Virus record (IMG/VR): IMGVR_UViG_3300024308_000007 | Location: 1-62,857 of that record | Length of the DNA stretch: 62,857 bases | Reading direction: 5' to 3' (one strand) | Origin: a virus | Shown: positions 40,272 through 50,100 of the stretch, in pieces | Layout: each line of letters begins with the position of its first letter | How positions within the stretch are numbered: the stretch's first letter is position 1 | Made by a program: the position numbers and the translations under genes | The notes under the pieces: model-generated | What the model was told of the DNA's origin: nothing | What the model saw: only the letters and a program-made list of their open reading frames with translations | The model's database searches: none

Positions 40272-41601
40272 CACTACCGTGGCTCAGGCCGTGGCCAGAC
40301 GCCTCAGTCTGCAGCCGCTGCTGACCACACCAGAAGCCGCCATTGATGCTGACATGGCGCGCTTCCTGGCCATGTCTCCGGAAGAACGCGCCGAAGAAGA
40401 ATCGCTGTACGCAACGTGGAAGTGCGAAGTCGTCGCGTCGTTCGGGATGCAACCGAGCGCGAACGATAAGCCGTATGCCTATGCCAACGGCGTGGCGGTG
40501 ATCCCGATTCACGGTATGCTGATTAACCGCTTCGGCGGGTCATGGGGGTGGGTAACCGGCTACCAGTACATCTCCCGCATGACCATGGCCGCAGATGCCG
40601 ATCCTGATGTTCAGCTTATTGTGTACGACGTGAATTCCGGCGGCGGCGAAGTTTCCGGCTGCGCAGAAGCGGGCGCGATCATCGCGGCTACTGAAACGCC
40701 AACAATGGCCGTAATCGACTCGCGCTGCTACTCTGCTGCGTACTGGCTGTCGTCTCAGGTTGACCGTTTAGTGTCGACGCCGAGTGGCGGGGCCGGCTCA
40801 GTCGGTGCGATGACGATGCACATCGACGTGTCCGAGATGATGGAATCCATCGGGATGAAAGTCACCCTGATGTATGCCGGTAAACACAAGGTCGATGGCA
40901 ACCCGTATGAAAAACTCGGTGCCGAGGTCAAAGAAAAGACCGAAGCACGTCTGGAAGAGATTCGACAGGATTTCGCTGAAACCGTTGCAGAAGGTCGCGG
41001 TATCACCTTAGAATCTGTCCTGGCTACCGAGGCGGATTGCTACACGGCCGAACAAGCGGTAGATTTAAAACTGATTGATGCGATTAGCGATCCATCGGCC
41101 GCGATTCTCACCGCGATGACGCGCCTGGCAGATGGCGAAGACCCCTTCGACGAAACTGATGACGAGGAAGACGATATGTCTACTGCAGCAAAGACCACTA
41201 CCAACCAACCGAAAGCCGAAGTCGAGCAGCCGCAGGTTGACGAAAAACAGATTGAAGCGAATTCCCGCGCGCGCATGAAAGCCATCAACACCCATGCGAA
41301 CGCTACCGCTCAGGCTGACCTGGCGTCCTTCCTAGCGTATGACACGGAACTGTCCGCTGACATGTGCTGCGCTATTCTGGATAAAGTGAAAGCCGCTCCG
41401 GCGCCGACCGAGCAGCCGAAAGCTGAAACTGATCCGGAGAAAAACGGCACCAAGGCCGAAAACGACGGTGAAAACACTTTCGCCAAGGCCATGGACGAAA
41501 CCGCGAATCCTAACCTCAAGCCGAACCAGACGGAAAACAAAGCCGAAGGTGACCGGCTTGACAACATTCTGTCGCTGATCCCGGACGACATGAAAAACTA
41601 A
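40252..41601 (+). CDS. S49/SppA-like head maturation protease fused to scaffold
   Basis: 449 residues. The protease core has VIPIHGMLINR, GGGEVSGCAEAG, GAGSVGAMTMHID with the catalytic Ser at about 183, and AGKHKVDG with the Lys at about 211-213 (Ser/Lys dyad). An acidic linker (FDETDDEEDD) leads to the scaffold domain (from about residue 309), which also has its own start at 41176. This is lambda gpC-like. Confidence 0.9.
   Translation: MQMPQVNTTVAQAVARRLSLQPLLTTPEAAIDADMARFLAMSPEERAEEESLYATWKCEVVASFGMQPSANDKPYAYANGVAVIPIHGMLINRFGGSWGWVTGYQYISRMTMAADADPDVQLIVYDVNSGGGEVSGCAEAGAIIAATETPTMAVIDSRCYSAAYWLSSQVDRLVSTPSGGAGSVGAMTMHIDVSEMMESIGMKVTLMYAGKHKVDGNPYEKLGAEVKEKTEARLEEIRQDFAETVAEGRGITLESVLATEADCYTAEQAVDLKLIDAISDPSAAILTAMTRLADGEDPFDETDDEEDDMSTAAKTTTNQPKAEVEQPQVDEKQIEANSRARMKAINTHANATAQADLASFLAYDTELSADMCCAILDKVKAAPAPTEQPKAETDPEKNGTKAENDGENTFAKAMDETANPNLKPNQTENKAEGDRLDNILSLIPDDMKN
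41176..41601 (+). CDS. Nested scaffold protein (lambda Nu3-like) in the protease gene
   Basis: 141 residues from an in-frame ATG at 41176 with GAGGAAG 5 bases upstream. Lys/Glu/Ala-rich and helical (PKAEVEQPQVDEKQIEANSR), as expected for an assembly scaffold. Lambda makes Nu3 from an internal start in C in the same way. Confidence 0.75.
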   Translation: MSTAAKTTTNQPKAEVEQPQVDEKQIEANSRARMKAINTHANATAQADLASFLAYDTELSADMCCAILDKVKAAPAPTEQPKAETDPEKNGTKAENDGENTFAKAMDETANPNLKPNQTENKAEGDRLDNILSLIPDDMKN

Positions 41602-41630
41602 CCCATCGGTCAAACTGACGGAGATTAAAA

Positions 41631-42038
41631 ATGGCACAAGCAATTTACGAACCGGATGATCTGGCCGGTAACTCAAACTGGGACGGCGTCAAACCACAAC
41701 AACTGTGGGCGGGCGAATACCCGAAACACACCTCCAGCGGTAAAGCGGGCGGCGCGTCTTCCGTGACTTACGCGAAATATGAAGTGGTCGCGTATGATGC
41801 AGCAACCGACACGTACATCAAGTACGACCCGACGGCTGCAGCAGGCGAAGCAGCAGCGACGCCGGTCGGCTTTACCTGTCAGCCTACCGTTGGCGGCGGC
41901 AGCATTCAGGTTTATGATTCTGGTGCGCCTAACCACGAAGCGCTGGTGTGGCCAGCCAGCATTGACACCCTGGCCAAACGTAAAGCGGCTTTCGCTTACG
42001 CAGGATCTAACATTTTCGTGGCGCGTCTGTTAGGCTAA
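41631..42038 (+). CDS. Head decoration protein (lambda gpD-like)
   Basis: 135 residues. KHTSSGKAGGASSVTYAKYEVVAYDAATD and FAYAGSNIFVARLLG fit the gpD-type (HDPD) decoration fold, and the gene precedes the capsid gene as in lambda. It stabilises the expanded capsid. Confidence 0.85.
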   Translation: MAQAIYEPDDLAGNSNWDGVKPQQLWAGEYPKHTSSGKAGGASSVTYAKYEVVAYDAATDTYIKYDPTAAAGEAAATPVGFTCQPTVGGGSIQVYDSGAPNHEALVWPASIDTLAKRKAAFAYAGSNIFVARLLG

Positions 42039-42055
42039 CGCCATCATAAACATGG

Positions 42056-42089
42056 ACGCCCGATAATCGGGCGTTTACCGATTATCGGG
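42056..42089 (+). promoter_or_regulatory. Two mutually exclusive hairpins between decoration and capsid genes
   Basis: ACGCCCGA (42056-42063) pairs with TCGGGCGT (42067-42074) over a 3-base loop and is followed by TT. Alternatively CCCGATAATCGG (42059-42070) pairs with CCGATTATCGGG (42078-42089) around a 7-base loop. The two folds share bases and exclude each other. Either could slow transcription or protect the capsid mRNA 5' end. Confidence 0.7.
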
Positions 42090-42106
42090 TAAGAGGGGAA
42101 TTCAGA

Positions 42107-43177
42107 ATGTCCGATCAAGTCGTCAACCCTTGGGATACGCAGACCGCGGGCGGCGTTATTCGTAAAATCAAAGTCCCGTTCTCATTGTTCCTGGGCTTCT
42201 ATGGCCGTTCGATCTATTTCGAAACGGACAAGATTTTCTTCGAACGCGTGAACACCAACTACCGCCGCGTTGCGCCGTTCGTCGCTCCGAACGTGCAAGG
42301 CTGGATCAACCGTCGTGAAGGTTACACTGCCGATTCCCTGGCTCCTGCGTACATCAAGGAGAAAGACGAAGTCGACATCAATGCCCCGCTGATGCGTCTG
42401 CCTGGCGAAACGATGGTGTCCGGCAGCTACACCAACCAGCAGCGTCACGACATCATCGTGGCCGATCTGGCGGCGCAGCAGAAGCAACGCATCTACAACC
42501 GTTTCGAATGGATGGCCTGCCAGGCGGCGAAGAACGCGGAAGTCACCATCTCCGGTGAGAAGTATCCGGCGCGTACCGTGACCTTCCCGCGTAACCATGG
42601 CCTGACTATGGTATCCAACTGGACGGCAACCGGCGCTGACCCGATGGGCGACATTAGCGCGCTGCGTCGTATCGCCAACACCGAATCCGGCGCCCGCATT
42701 GTGGACGTCTACTTCGGCCGCGACGCGTACCAGGCGTACTTCAATGCGCACAAAGAACTGCTGGTCGGCCAGAACGGCCTGATGGACCGTAACATGGGCG
42801 GCTCGGAAACGCAGATCACCCGTCTGCTGGACCAGTTCGAAGGTCTGGAATACGTGGGTCGCGTGTCCGGCCTGAACGGCGCTGGCGAAATCCGCATCTG
42901 GATTTACGAAGCGACCTACCTGGACGCAGAAACCAACGCGCAGGAATACTTCCTGGAGCCGACCGAAGTCTTCGGTATCGCGCCGAGCGTCTTTGCCGGT
43001 GTGCGTTGCTTCGGTGCAATCAAGGATGGCCGCGCTGGCTGGAAAGCGATGGAAATCTTCTCTAAAAACTGGGTGTCTCAGGAAGACCCGTGGGAAGAGT
43101 TCTTCATGTCGCAGTCCGCTCCGCTGATGGTTCCTGGCGATGCGAACGCAACCTTCTTGATTAAGACTGGCGCCTGA
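42107..43177 (+). CDS. Major capsid protein (lambda gpE family)
   Basis: 356 residues, about the usual length for gpE-type capsids. It has the order of the family: an N-terminal arm, VPFSLFLGFYGRSIYFETDKIFFE, CQAAKNAEVTISGEKYPARTVTFPRN, and GIAPSVFAGVRCFGAI near the end. The HK97-like fold is inferred. Strong ribosome-binding site (AAGAGGGGAA). Confidence 0.92.
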   Translation: MSDQVVNPWDTQTAGGVIRKIKVPFSLFLGFYGRSIYFETDKIFFERVNTNYRRVAPFVAPNVQGWINRREGYTADSLAPAYIKEKDEVDINAPLMRLPGETMVSGSYTNQQRHDIIVADLAAQQKQRIYNRFEWMACQAAKNAEVTISGEKYPARTVTFPRNHGLTMVSNWTATGADPMGDISALRRIANTESGARIVDVYFGRDAYQAYFNAHKELLVGQNGLMDRNMGGSETQITRLLDQFEGLEYVGRVSGLNGAGEIRIWIYEATYLDAETNAQEYFLEPTEVFGIAPSVFAGVRCFGAIKDGRAGWKAMEIFSKNWVSQEDPWEEFFMSQSAPLMVPGDANATFLIKTGA

Positions 43178-43215
43178 TCATAATATGGGGTCTGCCAGAC
43201 CTTAACGACTAAACT

Positions 43216-43242
43216 AAAAGGGCGGCCGATGTGCCGCCTTTT
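43216..43242 (+). terminator. Terminator after the capsid gene
   Basis: Stem GGCGGC (43221-43226) / GCCGCC (43233-43238) with an AAAAG/TTTT extension. The late transcript must read through, so it probably adjusts the ratio of capsid to downstream joining proteins. Confidence 0.75.
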
Positions 43243-43263
43243 CATTCACTTGAGGACACTACT

Positions 43264-43644
43264 ATGCCGCAACGTATCACGAACATCTCAGTTACCGTTT
43301 ACCGTGATGGTAAAGTTCAGCGCCTGCAGCCGAACACCAAGTTCGACTTTACTGCAGACGAAGTCGACCAGATTAACCGCGCTCACAACGGCGCGCTGCG
43401 CAAAGTTAACAGCGAAGCGGACGACATTCTGGATCTGACCAAGGCCGACGTATCCAAGCAGAAAGCGTCTGCCGGGGCGAACGGTGGCGACCACACCAAC
43501 GACAGCAATCCGAAGAAAGAGACTGCTGACACCACCAACAAGACGCTGACCGCCGCGCAGAAGAAAGCGCAGGACGCGAAAGCAGAGAAAGCCAAACTGG
43601 CCGACGAGCAGAAATCCTCTGACGGCGAAGAAGGCGATCTGTAA
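43264..43644 (+). CDS. Small head protein in the FI position (126 aa)
   Basis: The ATG at 43264 follows GAGGACACTACT. A small N-terminal beta domain (ITNISVTVYRDGKVQRLQPN, FTADEVDQINRAHNG), then a long Lys/Asp/Ala linker (KKETADTTNKTLTAAQKKAQ) and an acidic end (EEGDL). It is in the place of lambda FI, which helps terminase dock to the head, but I see no sequence match to FI. Confidence 0.6.
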   Translation: MPQRITNISVTVYRDGKVQRLQPNTKFDFTADEVDQINRAHNGALRKVNSEADDILDLTKADVSKQKASAGANGGDHTNDSNPKKETADTTNKTLTAAQKKAQDAKAEKAKLADEQKSSDGEEGDL

Positions 43645-43994
43645 TGGCCAAGGGCTTCGACTGGCAATCGGTCAAAGCCCGCACCCGCCGAGTGGTGCAT
43701 AACACATTCGGCGGGGACGCGAAGTACATGGATTCCACGCAGCCGGAGATAGCGTTAACTGTCCGGTGGCACAATAAAATCCAAGTAGGCGGCGACCTGG
43801 AAAGCGGCGGGTACGCTGAAACTATCGAAGGTATCGAACGCGTTATTTTCGACAGGGAAGAACTCATGGCCAAGGGCGTCACCCTGCGCAATAACGGCAC
43901 GGTGATTATGGCAGACGGTACCGTCCTTACGCTCGGCACCCAGGAACCAATCGTTGGTCCTATCGAAGTAATCTGGCAGGTAGCGCGGGGGTAA
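43644..43994 (+). CDS. Head-tail stopper (lambda FII-like)
   Basis: 116 residues, the length of FII. The body (RVIFDREELMAKGVTLRNNG then VLTLGTQEPIVGPIEVIWQV) resembles the FII beta-barrel, and the gene lies between the capsid and the Z-like gene as in lambda. The match is by eye and by position. It would bind the connector to the tail. Confidence 0.6.
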   Translation: MAKGFDWQSVKARTRRVVHNTFGGDAKYMDSTQPEIALTVRWHNKIQVGGDLESGGYAETIEGIERVIFDREELMAKGVTLRNNGTVIMADGTVLTLGTQEPIVGPIEVIWQVARG

Positions 43995-43995
43995 C

Positions 43996-44616
43996 ATGCA
44001 ACCGATCATCGACGTCGCCGCGCTGGACAGCCTGCGAGACTACTTCAACCGATTCCCTGACCTCTCCAAAGTAGCCATGCGCATTGCCATTAACGACACC
44101 GTGAAAGGCAAAGGCATGGCGCTTATCCGTAACCAGATGACCGACCAGATAAACTTCAACAGAAGCTATCTGACCGGCGACCGCCTCGGCGTCGCAAAGC
44201 TGGCCACCAACGAAAACCCCGAAGCCATCATTCGCGCCCGCGACCGTGCCACCAGCCTGGCGCGTTTTGCCACCAGCACGACAGTCGGCAAAAAGGCGGA
44301 ATCAGGGGTGACAGTCCGCGTGAAGAAGGGGAAGACCACTTTCATCAAACGCGGCTGGCTGGTGAGGCTGAATAAGGGCGCGTCTAAGTCCGAAGACCAC
44401 TACAACCTCGGACTGGCCGTTCGCCTCGGCCCTGGCGAAAAACTGAGTAACAAAAAATCCACCCACCAGTCATGGCTGGTGAAAGGTTCCGTCGCGCTGC
44501 TGTATGGCCCCTCCGTCGCTCAGGTGTTCAACGACACCCGCAACGAGGTGATCCAGCCAATCGGCGGCCTGGTCGAAGCGGAATTCCTGAGACAACTTTC
44601 GAGGCTAATTGAATGA
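43996..44616 (+). CDS. Minor tail protein Z-like
   Basis: 206 residues, close to the 192 of lambda gpZ. IDVAALDSLRDYFNRFPDLSK with a C-terminal VGEV-type end (FLRQLSRLIE), and basic middle segments (RVKKGKTTFIKRGWLVRL), fit the prophage tail Z family (PF06763). It overlaps the next gene start by 4 bases. Confidence 0.75.
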   Translation: MQPIIDVAALDSLRDYFNRFPDLSKVAMRIAINDTVKGKGMALIRNQMTDQINFNRSYLTGDRLGVAKLATNENPEAIIRARDRATSLARFATSTTVGKKAESGVTVRVKKGKTTFIKRGWLVRLNKGASKSEDHYNLGLAVRLGPGEKLSNKKSTHQSWLVKGSVALLYGPSVAQVFNDTRNEVIQPIGGLVEAEFLRQLSRLIE

Positions 44617-45119
44617 GCGCTCTGATTAAATTGCAAATCCAGCAAAAATTAACGACAATCCTCAACGAAATCACCGTGGCGAACGGCTTTAACACCGACA
44701 ACAAGGGAACGTGGCGGGGCCGGTCGCAGTTCGGGCAGGAAACAGACATTCCCTTCCTGGCTTTGCTGGAGTCCCCGCGATCCGATATTTCGGACTGGGC
44801 GACAGAAGACAACACGGTGAGCAAGGATGCCTGGACGCTGCTGGTGCAGGGCTTCGTATCCGCCAACGGTCAGGAACACCCGACCGATGCCGCGTACATC
44901 TTCCTGCATGATGTCGAAACGCAGCTTGGCAAAATTACCGCGACGCGCTCTAATGGCATGGGTGGCGGGCAGTATCCCGAATACTTCATGCTGAACGGGA
45001 TGATCACCAAGCTGGAACTGGAACCGGCGGTCGTGCGCCCTGGCGGGGATGATGTTTCGCCGATGGCGTATTTTTATCAGCCGGTCCGGCTTACACTAGT
45101 TCGTGACCTTAAATGTTGA
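44613..45119 (+). CDS. Tail terminator (lambda gpU-like)
   Basis: 168 residues in the U position between Z and the major tail gene. It has the mixed alpha/beta look of tail terminators (LTTILNEITVANGF, AYIFLHDVETQLGKI, YFYQPVRLTLVRD). Family assignment rests mainly on gene order. Confidence 0.65.
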   Translation: MSALIKLQIQQKLTTILNEITVANGFNTDNKGTWRGRSQFGQETDIPFLALLESPRSDISDWATEDNTVSKDAWTLLVQGFVSANGQEHPTDAAYIFLHDVETQLGKITATRSNGMGGGQYPEYFMLNGMITKLELEPAVVRPGGDDVSPMAYFYQPVRLTLVRDLKC

Positions 45120-45142
45120 TCAACAAATAAAGGGGGGTCGAA

Positions 45143-46333
45143 ATGGCCACTACTTGCGTTAATGAGAAAAACAACCTTGTGTTAGGCCGTGGTCGACTCT
45201 TCTTCGACCGTCAGGATAGCAAAGGGAACCCAACTGGCGAGCGCTATCTCGGCAACACGCCGGAACTGAACGCCACGCAGGACGTAACCACGCTGGACCA
45301 CTTCTCGTCCGATTACGGCGTGAAGGAGATGGACGATCAGATGACGCTGCAGAACACCCGTTCCGGCAGCTTTATCACCGACAACATCTCGATCGAGAAC
45401 GTGGCCGCGTTCTTCGGTGGCCAGCAGCAGACCATCGTCAACACGCAGCAGACCGACGTGAAAGAAGTGCTGAACGCGAACAACCCGATTACGCGCGGCC
45501 GTTTCTATCAGCTTGGTCAGACGGTCGACGACCCGCAGGGCCTGGGTAACATCGACGCTGCGAACTTCGAACTGTATTACGCATCGGCTAACGCCTCCAT
45601 CGTGATCGGCTCCGGCGACCTGTCATCCGTTTCCGGCCTGACTCTGCTGCCTCCGGCGAACTACGAACTGGAAGCGGATACCGGCCGCGTGTACATCGAA
45701 CCCGATGCGCCTGACCTGGTAGCCTCGTCTAAGATTTACGCGCAGTACAACCGTAAAGCCGGTTCGACTGACATGTTCATCACCGCCGACGATTCCGTTC
45801 GCGGCGCGCTGCGCTTCATTTCGGACAACCCGAAAGGTCTGCAGATGAACTACTACTGGCCGGAAGTCAACCTGACGCCGAACGGTGACTACGCGCTGAA
45901 AGGCGACGACTGGCAGCAGCTTTCGTTCAACTTCGGTGTGCTGAAAAAAGACTGCAATACGCCGTCTCAGATCACCTACCGTCCGACGCCGGATCAGGGT
46001 AACGCAGGCACCGGCGCTACCGTGTCCACGCTGACGCTGAACCCGACTTCTATCGCCGGTGACAACACTGCGACGTCGACGGTTTCCGTGACCGTGCTGG
46101 ATGCCAATGGCCAGCCTGCCGCTAACCAGCAGGTATCGCTGTCCCGCGGCGCTCTGCCTGCCGGTGTTAGCTCGCTGACCCTGGCGCAGACCACCGTGAC
46201 CACCAACGCGTCTGGCGTGGCCTCCACCACCGCCAAGGCGGAGGCGACCGGCGCCGGTACCGTGCAGATCACCGCCACCGTTGTTTCCAGCGGCGCGACG
46301 AAGACCGCGAACCTGTCGGTCACCGCACCGTAA
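45143..46333 (+). CDS. Major tail tube protein with C-terminal Ig-like domain
   Basis: 396 residues. Tail tube part to about residue 290 (LFFDRQDSKGNPTGERYLGN, TLDHFSSDYGVKEMDDQMTL). The C-terminal 100 residues are a Big-1-type Ig domain (STLTLNPTSIAGDNTATSTV, VTVLDANGQPAANQQVSLS, VTTNASGVASTTAKA). Ig domains on tail tubes decorate the tail surface. Strong ribosome-binding site (AAAGGGGGG). Confidence 0.85.
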   Translation: MATTCVNEKNNLVLGRGRLFFDRQDSKGNPTGERYLGNTPELNATQDVTTLDHFSSDYGVKEMDDQMTLQNTRSGSFITDNISIENVAAFFGGQQQTIVNTQQTDVKEVLNANNPITRGRFYQLGQTVDDPQGLGNIDAANFELYYASANASIVIGSGDLSSVSGLTLLPPANYELEADTGRVYIEPDAPDLVASSKIYAQYNRKAGSTDMFITADDSVRGALRFISDNPKGLQMNYYWPEVNLTPNGDYALKGDDWQQLSFNFGVLKKDCNTPSQITYRPTPDQGNAGTGATVSTLTLNPTSIAGDNTATSTVSVTVLDANGQPAANQQVSLSRGALPAGVSSLTLAQTTVTTNASGVASTTAKAEATGAGTVQITATVVSSGATKTANLSVTAP

Positions 46334-46352
46334 GACGAAAAGCAAAATATTC

Positions 46353-46383
46353 AAAGGCCGGACTAACCCCCGGCCTTTTTTAT
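46353..46383 (+). terminator. Terminator after the tail tube gene
   Basis: Stem AAAGGCCGG (46353-46361) / CCGGCCTTT (46370-46378) with an 8-base loop, followed by TTTTTATTT. It would lower expression of the chaperone and tape-measure genes relative to the tail tube. Confidence 0.85.
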
Positions 46384-46423
46384 TTGCTAGATTAGCGGTG
46401 TCAATTACCTGGAGACTACAACA

Positions 46424-46906
46424 ATGCCAATTCGTGCTTATCAAGTACCTCGCCGCGAAATTACCGACGCCGAAGGGGAAGTGCTGGCCGACGTCCGCGG
46501 CCTCGCGTTTTACGACCTGAACCTTCTGGTCAGCCTGCATTTTGACAGCCTGGATAAACTGCTGTCCGTGTGGGAACACTATCAGGACGTTTCGAAGCGA
46601 AAAGATCCTGGCGCCATGATGACCGACGCGGACTTCGCGGCTTTCCTGGCCGACATCTGCGCCAGCGCTCCGGCAATCATGGCTGACGTCATCGCCCTTG
46701 CTGCCGACGAGGTCGACGAAAACGGTATGCCGTCGACGGCCGCACTGGCAAGCATTCGCCGCTGGCCGATGCACGCTCAATGCCGCGCCCTTGGCCACAT
46801 CTATGGACTGTCGGTTGCCGACTTCGGCGGGCCGGTAAAGCTGATCGGAGCGCTGATTCAGCAGGTGAGGCAAGCGGCTCCGGCGATGGGGATGATTCAG
46901 GCGTAA
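46424..46906 (+). CDS. Tail assembly chaperone (gpG-like), zero frame
   Basis: 160 residues. The short acidic, helical protein lies between tail tube and tape measure, the standard place of the gpG chaperone. It ends QAAPAMGMIQA. A four-G run (46888-46891) near its end lets ribosomes shift back one base to make the longer gpGT form. Confidence 0.8.
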   Translation: MPIRAYQVPRREITDAEGEVLADVRGLAFYDLNLLVSLHFDSLDKLLSVWEHYQDVSKRKDPGAMMTDADFAAFLADICASAPAIMADVIALAADEVDENGMPSTAALASIRRWPMHAQCRALGHIYGLSVADFGGPVKLIGALIQQVRQAAPAMGMIQA

Positions 46907-47169
46907 CGCCGGACGAGCGCCACGAAGCGGAGATCTGGTTTTCGAACCTTCGGGCGCACGTCACATACCTGCAAATGAACAATATCCCCGACCCTGACAG
47001 ATTGCCGATCGGCAAGTTACTCAATACCTCCGAACTCGTTCGGCAGATGAATAACCGCAGACTGGCCAGTGAAGGGATCGTGCTGCAAGCCGCTGCGTCG
47101 AGTATCATGACTAAAGAGGGCGGCAAATTTTTCCAGAAGGTTATTAAGGGGCTTATGAGCAATGGCTGA
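46891..47169 (+). CDS. gpT-like -1 frame extension (made as 248-aa gpGT fusion)
   Basis: The -1 frame continues as DDSGVTPDERHEAEIWFSNL after the Gly codon at 46889-46891, giving about 156 + 92 residues. It has no good start of its own; an in-frame ATG at 46780 is poorly placed. The gene stops inside the tape measure start (47162). The gpGT form bridges chaperone and tape measure in lambda. Confidence 0.75.
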   Translation, partial: DDSGVTPDERHEAEIWFSNLRAHVTYLQMNNIPDPDRLPIGKLLNTSELVRQMNNRRLASEGIVLQAAASSIMTKEGGKFFQKVIKGLMSNG

Positions 47170-50100
47170 TAAAGACATCACGCTACGAATCCGCGCCAAG
47201 GATACGTCGAAGCAAACATTCGATCAGTTAACCAGAACCATGGAACGTCTGTCCAAGGCGATGGAAGAACAACGCGACGCGGCGAAGAAAGGCGACGCTT
47301 CGGTGCGTGATCTCGAAAACAGCTATTCAGACCTTGAGAAAGTGGCCAAGGCGATGCTGCGACAGGTCGCCGACGTCAAAGCCTATGAGAACCAGGCCCG
47401 CGCACTGGATGAAGCCCGCAAACGTGCGATTGAAGCCGCGCGCGCGCAGACGGCATATGCGGCCAAGCTGGCGCAACAGGACAAGGTTCTCAAGAAGGAA
47501 GAGAAGGAACTCGCCCGCCTGACGTCCGCCCGCGAGCGCGAAGAACGTGCCGTGCAGAAGCAGACCGACACCCTGACGAAACTGGGTCAGCGCCTTGCTG
47601 GCTACGGCATCGCGGCCAACCAGACGACGCAGGCTACCAAGCGCATCGAAACGGCCATGAACACCCTGAACGGGGAACTGGCCAAGCAGGACGCGGCTAT
47701 CGAAAACAACGCGCTTCACATGAAGCAGTTGAAAGCCGCTCAGGATGCGGCAGCGGCGCAGGCACTGGCCGAAAGTCTGCGTCGTCAGCAGGAAGCGCTG
47801 CGCCAACTGGCGGCCGAGCAGCGGGCAGCGGCAAACGGCTGGAACAGTACCGCGGCATCTATGCGCGCCATGGGTACCGCGGCTGTCTCGCTGGCGCAGC
47901 AAATCCGGAACATCACCGACCCGACCCGCAACGGCGCGAAGACCCTCGACGGTCTGAATCAGGCCGTGGACAGGGTGCGGGCGAGCTTGGCCAACACGAA
48001 GAAACCAATCTCCGACTTCGCCGGTAAAATCCGCGAGTTGAAGAACGCCCGCGAAACGGTAACCGCGCTGGCGCAGATGGTCGACCAGTTCAGGACGCAG
48101 ACGCAGGAACTGGCGCGTCTCCGCACGGCGTACACTGCAGCGCGCGCTGACGTCATCCGGCTTACTCAGGCGCTGACGCAGACCGGTGCGGACACGACGG
48201 CCATTAGCCAGAAACTTCGTCAGGCGCAGCAGACTCTGGCGCAACTGTCCGGCGAGTTCAAACGCACGTCGCAGTCTGCCCGCGAGATCCAGCAGCAGTT
48301 ACGCGCTGCCGGTATTGACACGCGCAACCTGACCGAAGCCGAACAGCGCCTTATCGCGGCCGCCCGTAACACCACCACCGCGCAGAACCAGTTGACCGAA
48401 GCATACCGCCGTAACGGCGCTGCAGCGGACGATGCCGGTAAGCGCACCAAGGGTAACTACGACCAGCAGAAAACCGCGCTGTCGTGGGCGCAGCGCCTCC
48501 GTGGCGAACTCCTGTCACTGGCCGCTGCCTACGGCGGGGTGTTCGGTGCCATCAACCTGGCGAACTCGGCGGTGGACGCCGCGATTACCCGTCAGCAGAC
48601 GATGTCGGCGATTGCCGTGGTGGTCGGTAAAGACCAGAAAGCGCAGGCGCAAGAGTGGGAGTACGTGAATCAGGTGGCCGACTACTTCGGCTCCAACCTG
48701 GAAAGCATGGCCAAGTCCTACGGCAAGTTCTCGGCGGCAGCGAAGGGCAGCGGCCTCGGCCAGAAAGAGTCGAAAGAGCTGTTCGAAAACGTCACCTCGA
48801 TCGGTACCGCCTACGGCAAGACCGCCGACCAGATGAACCTGGTGTTCCTCGCCATTGAACAGATGCTGTCGAAGGGGAATATCTCGGCGGAAGAATTTAA
48901 GCAGCAGTTCGGTGAACAGATCCCAGGCGCGTTTGCCGCCGGTGCCAAGGCGCTCGGTCTGACCGAACAGGAATTCCGCAAATACATGGAAAGCGCGTCC
49001 CTCGGTTCGGATGCGGTCATCTCCATCATGCGCGACCTGGCGAAAGAAACCACGGACGCGACGGAGCAGATGCGTACCGGTATCGTGGCGCAGCGAAACG
49101 CGCTGGATAACGCGAAGTTCCGCTTCAACCTGGCGCTGGCCGACTCCGGTTTCCTGGAGGCGTATCGCAAGCTGATTACCTCGCTGACGCAGCTACTGGA
49201 AAGCAACGAAGGGAAGCAACTGGCCGAAGACCTCGGCGCGGCGTTTTCCAGCGTGGCCAGCGCGGCGCAGTTCCTTGTCGAGAACCTTGATCTGGTGAAG
49301 TGGGCTATCGCCAATATCGCGTTCGTCAAAGGGGCGCAGATGGCGTTCTCGTTCGGCCAGTCGCTGAAAGAGATCGCAGACATCGCCACCAGCACGAACA
49401 CGGCCATGCGAAAAATCCAAGCGTTCCTGCTGATCTTCGCCCGCGGCCTCGGCACGGCGACGGTGGCCACGCGCGGCCTGTCTATCGCCATGAAACTGCT
49501 GGCGCGCTCAATCCCTATCCTCGGCGCTATCCTGATTGCGCTGGACATCGGGAAGGTGCTTTACGACCAGTCGGAAACCGTGCGGAACATCGTTGACGGC
49601 ATGATTAAGTACGTCGTGGTGTCGTTCAACTACATCAAAGGCGTCATCTCCGGCAACTACAAAGAGTTCGACCAGCTTAAACGCGAATACGAAGAAAAGA
49701 ACTCGCCTATTCCGTCTAACGTGAAAGCGCAGGCGGACCAGCTTAAAAAGGACATGGATGCGGTATCCGGCTTCCGACGTTCGCAGACGGAAACCGCGTT
49801 TGACCGTGCGGCCGCGGACGAGAAGAACTTCAACAAGAAACTGGACACCCTGCGCGATAACCTGGCGAAGCAGTCTATCAGCCAGCAGAAACGAGTGGCC
49901 AAAGACGACCTGAACACCCGTATCGCACTGGTGCGCCAGACCTACGCCGCGCAGTTGAAAGAGGCGGAGAAGTACGGCGGGGAGACGCTTAAACGCACCA
50001 AGGCGCTAATCGAACAGGCGGTGGCCAACGAGCGCGAGGCGTACAAAGCCGACCACATGAGAAGCGGGGATGGTGGTGCCAATAAGCGCGCCAACCTCGT

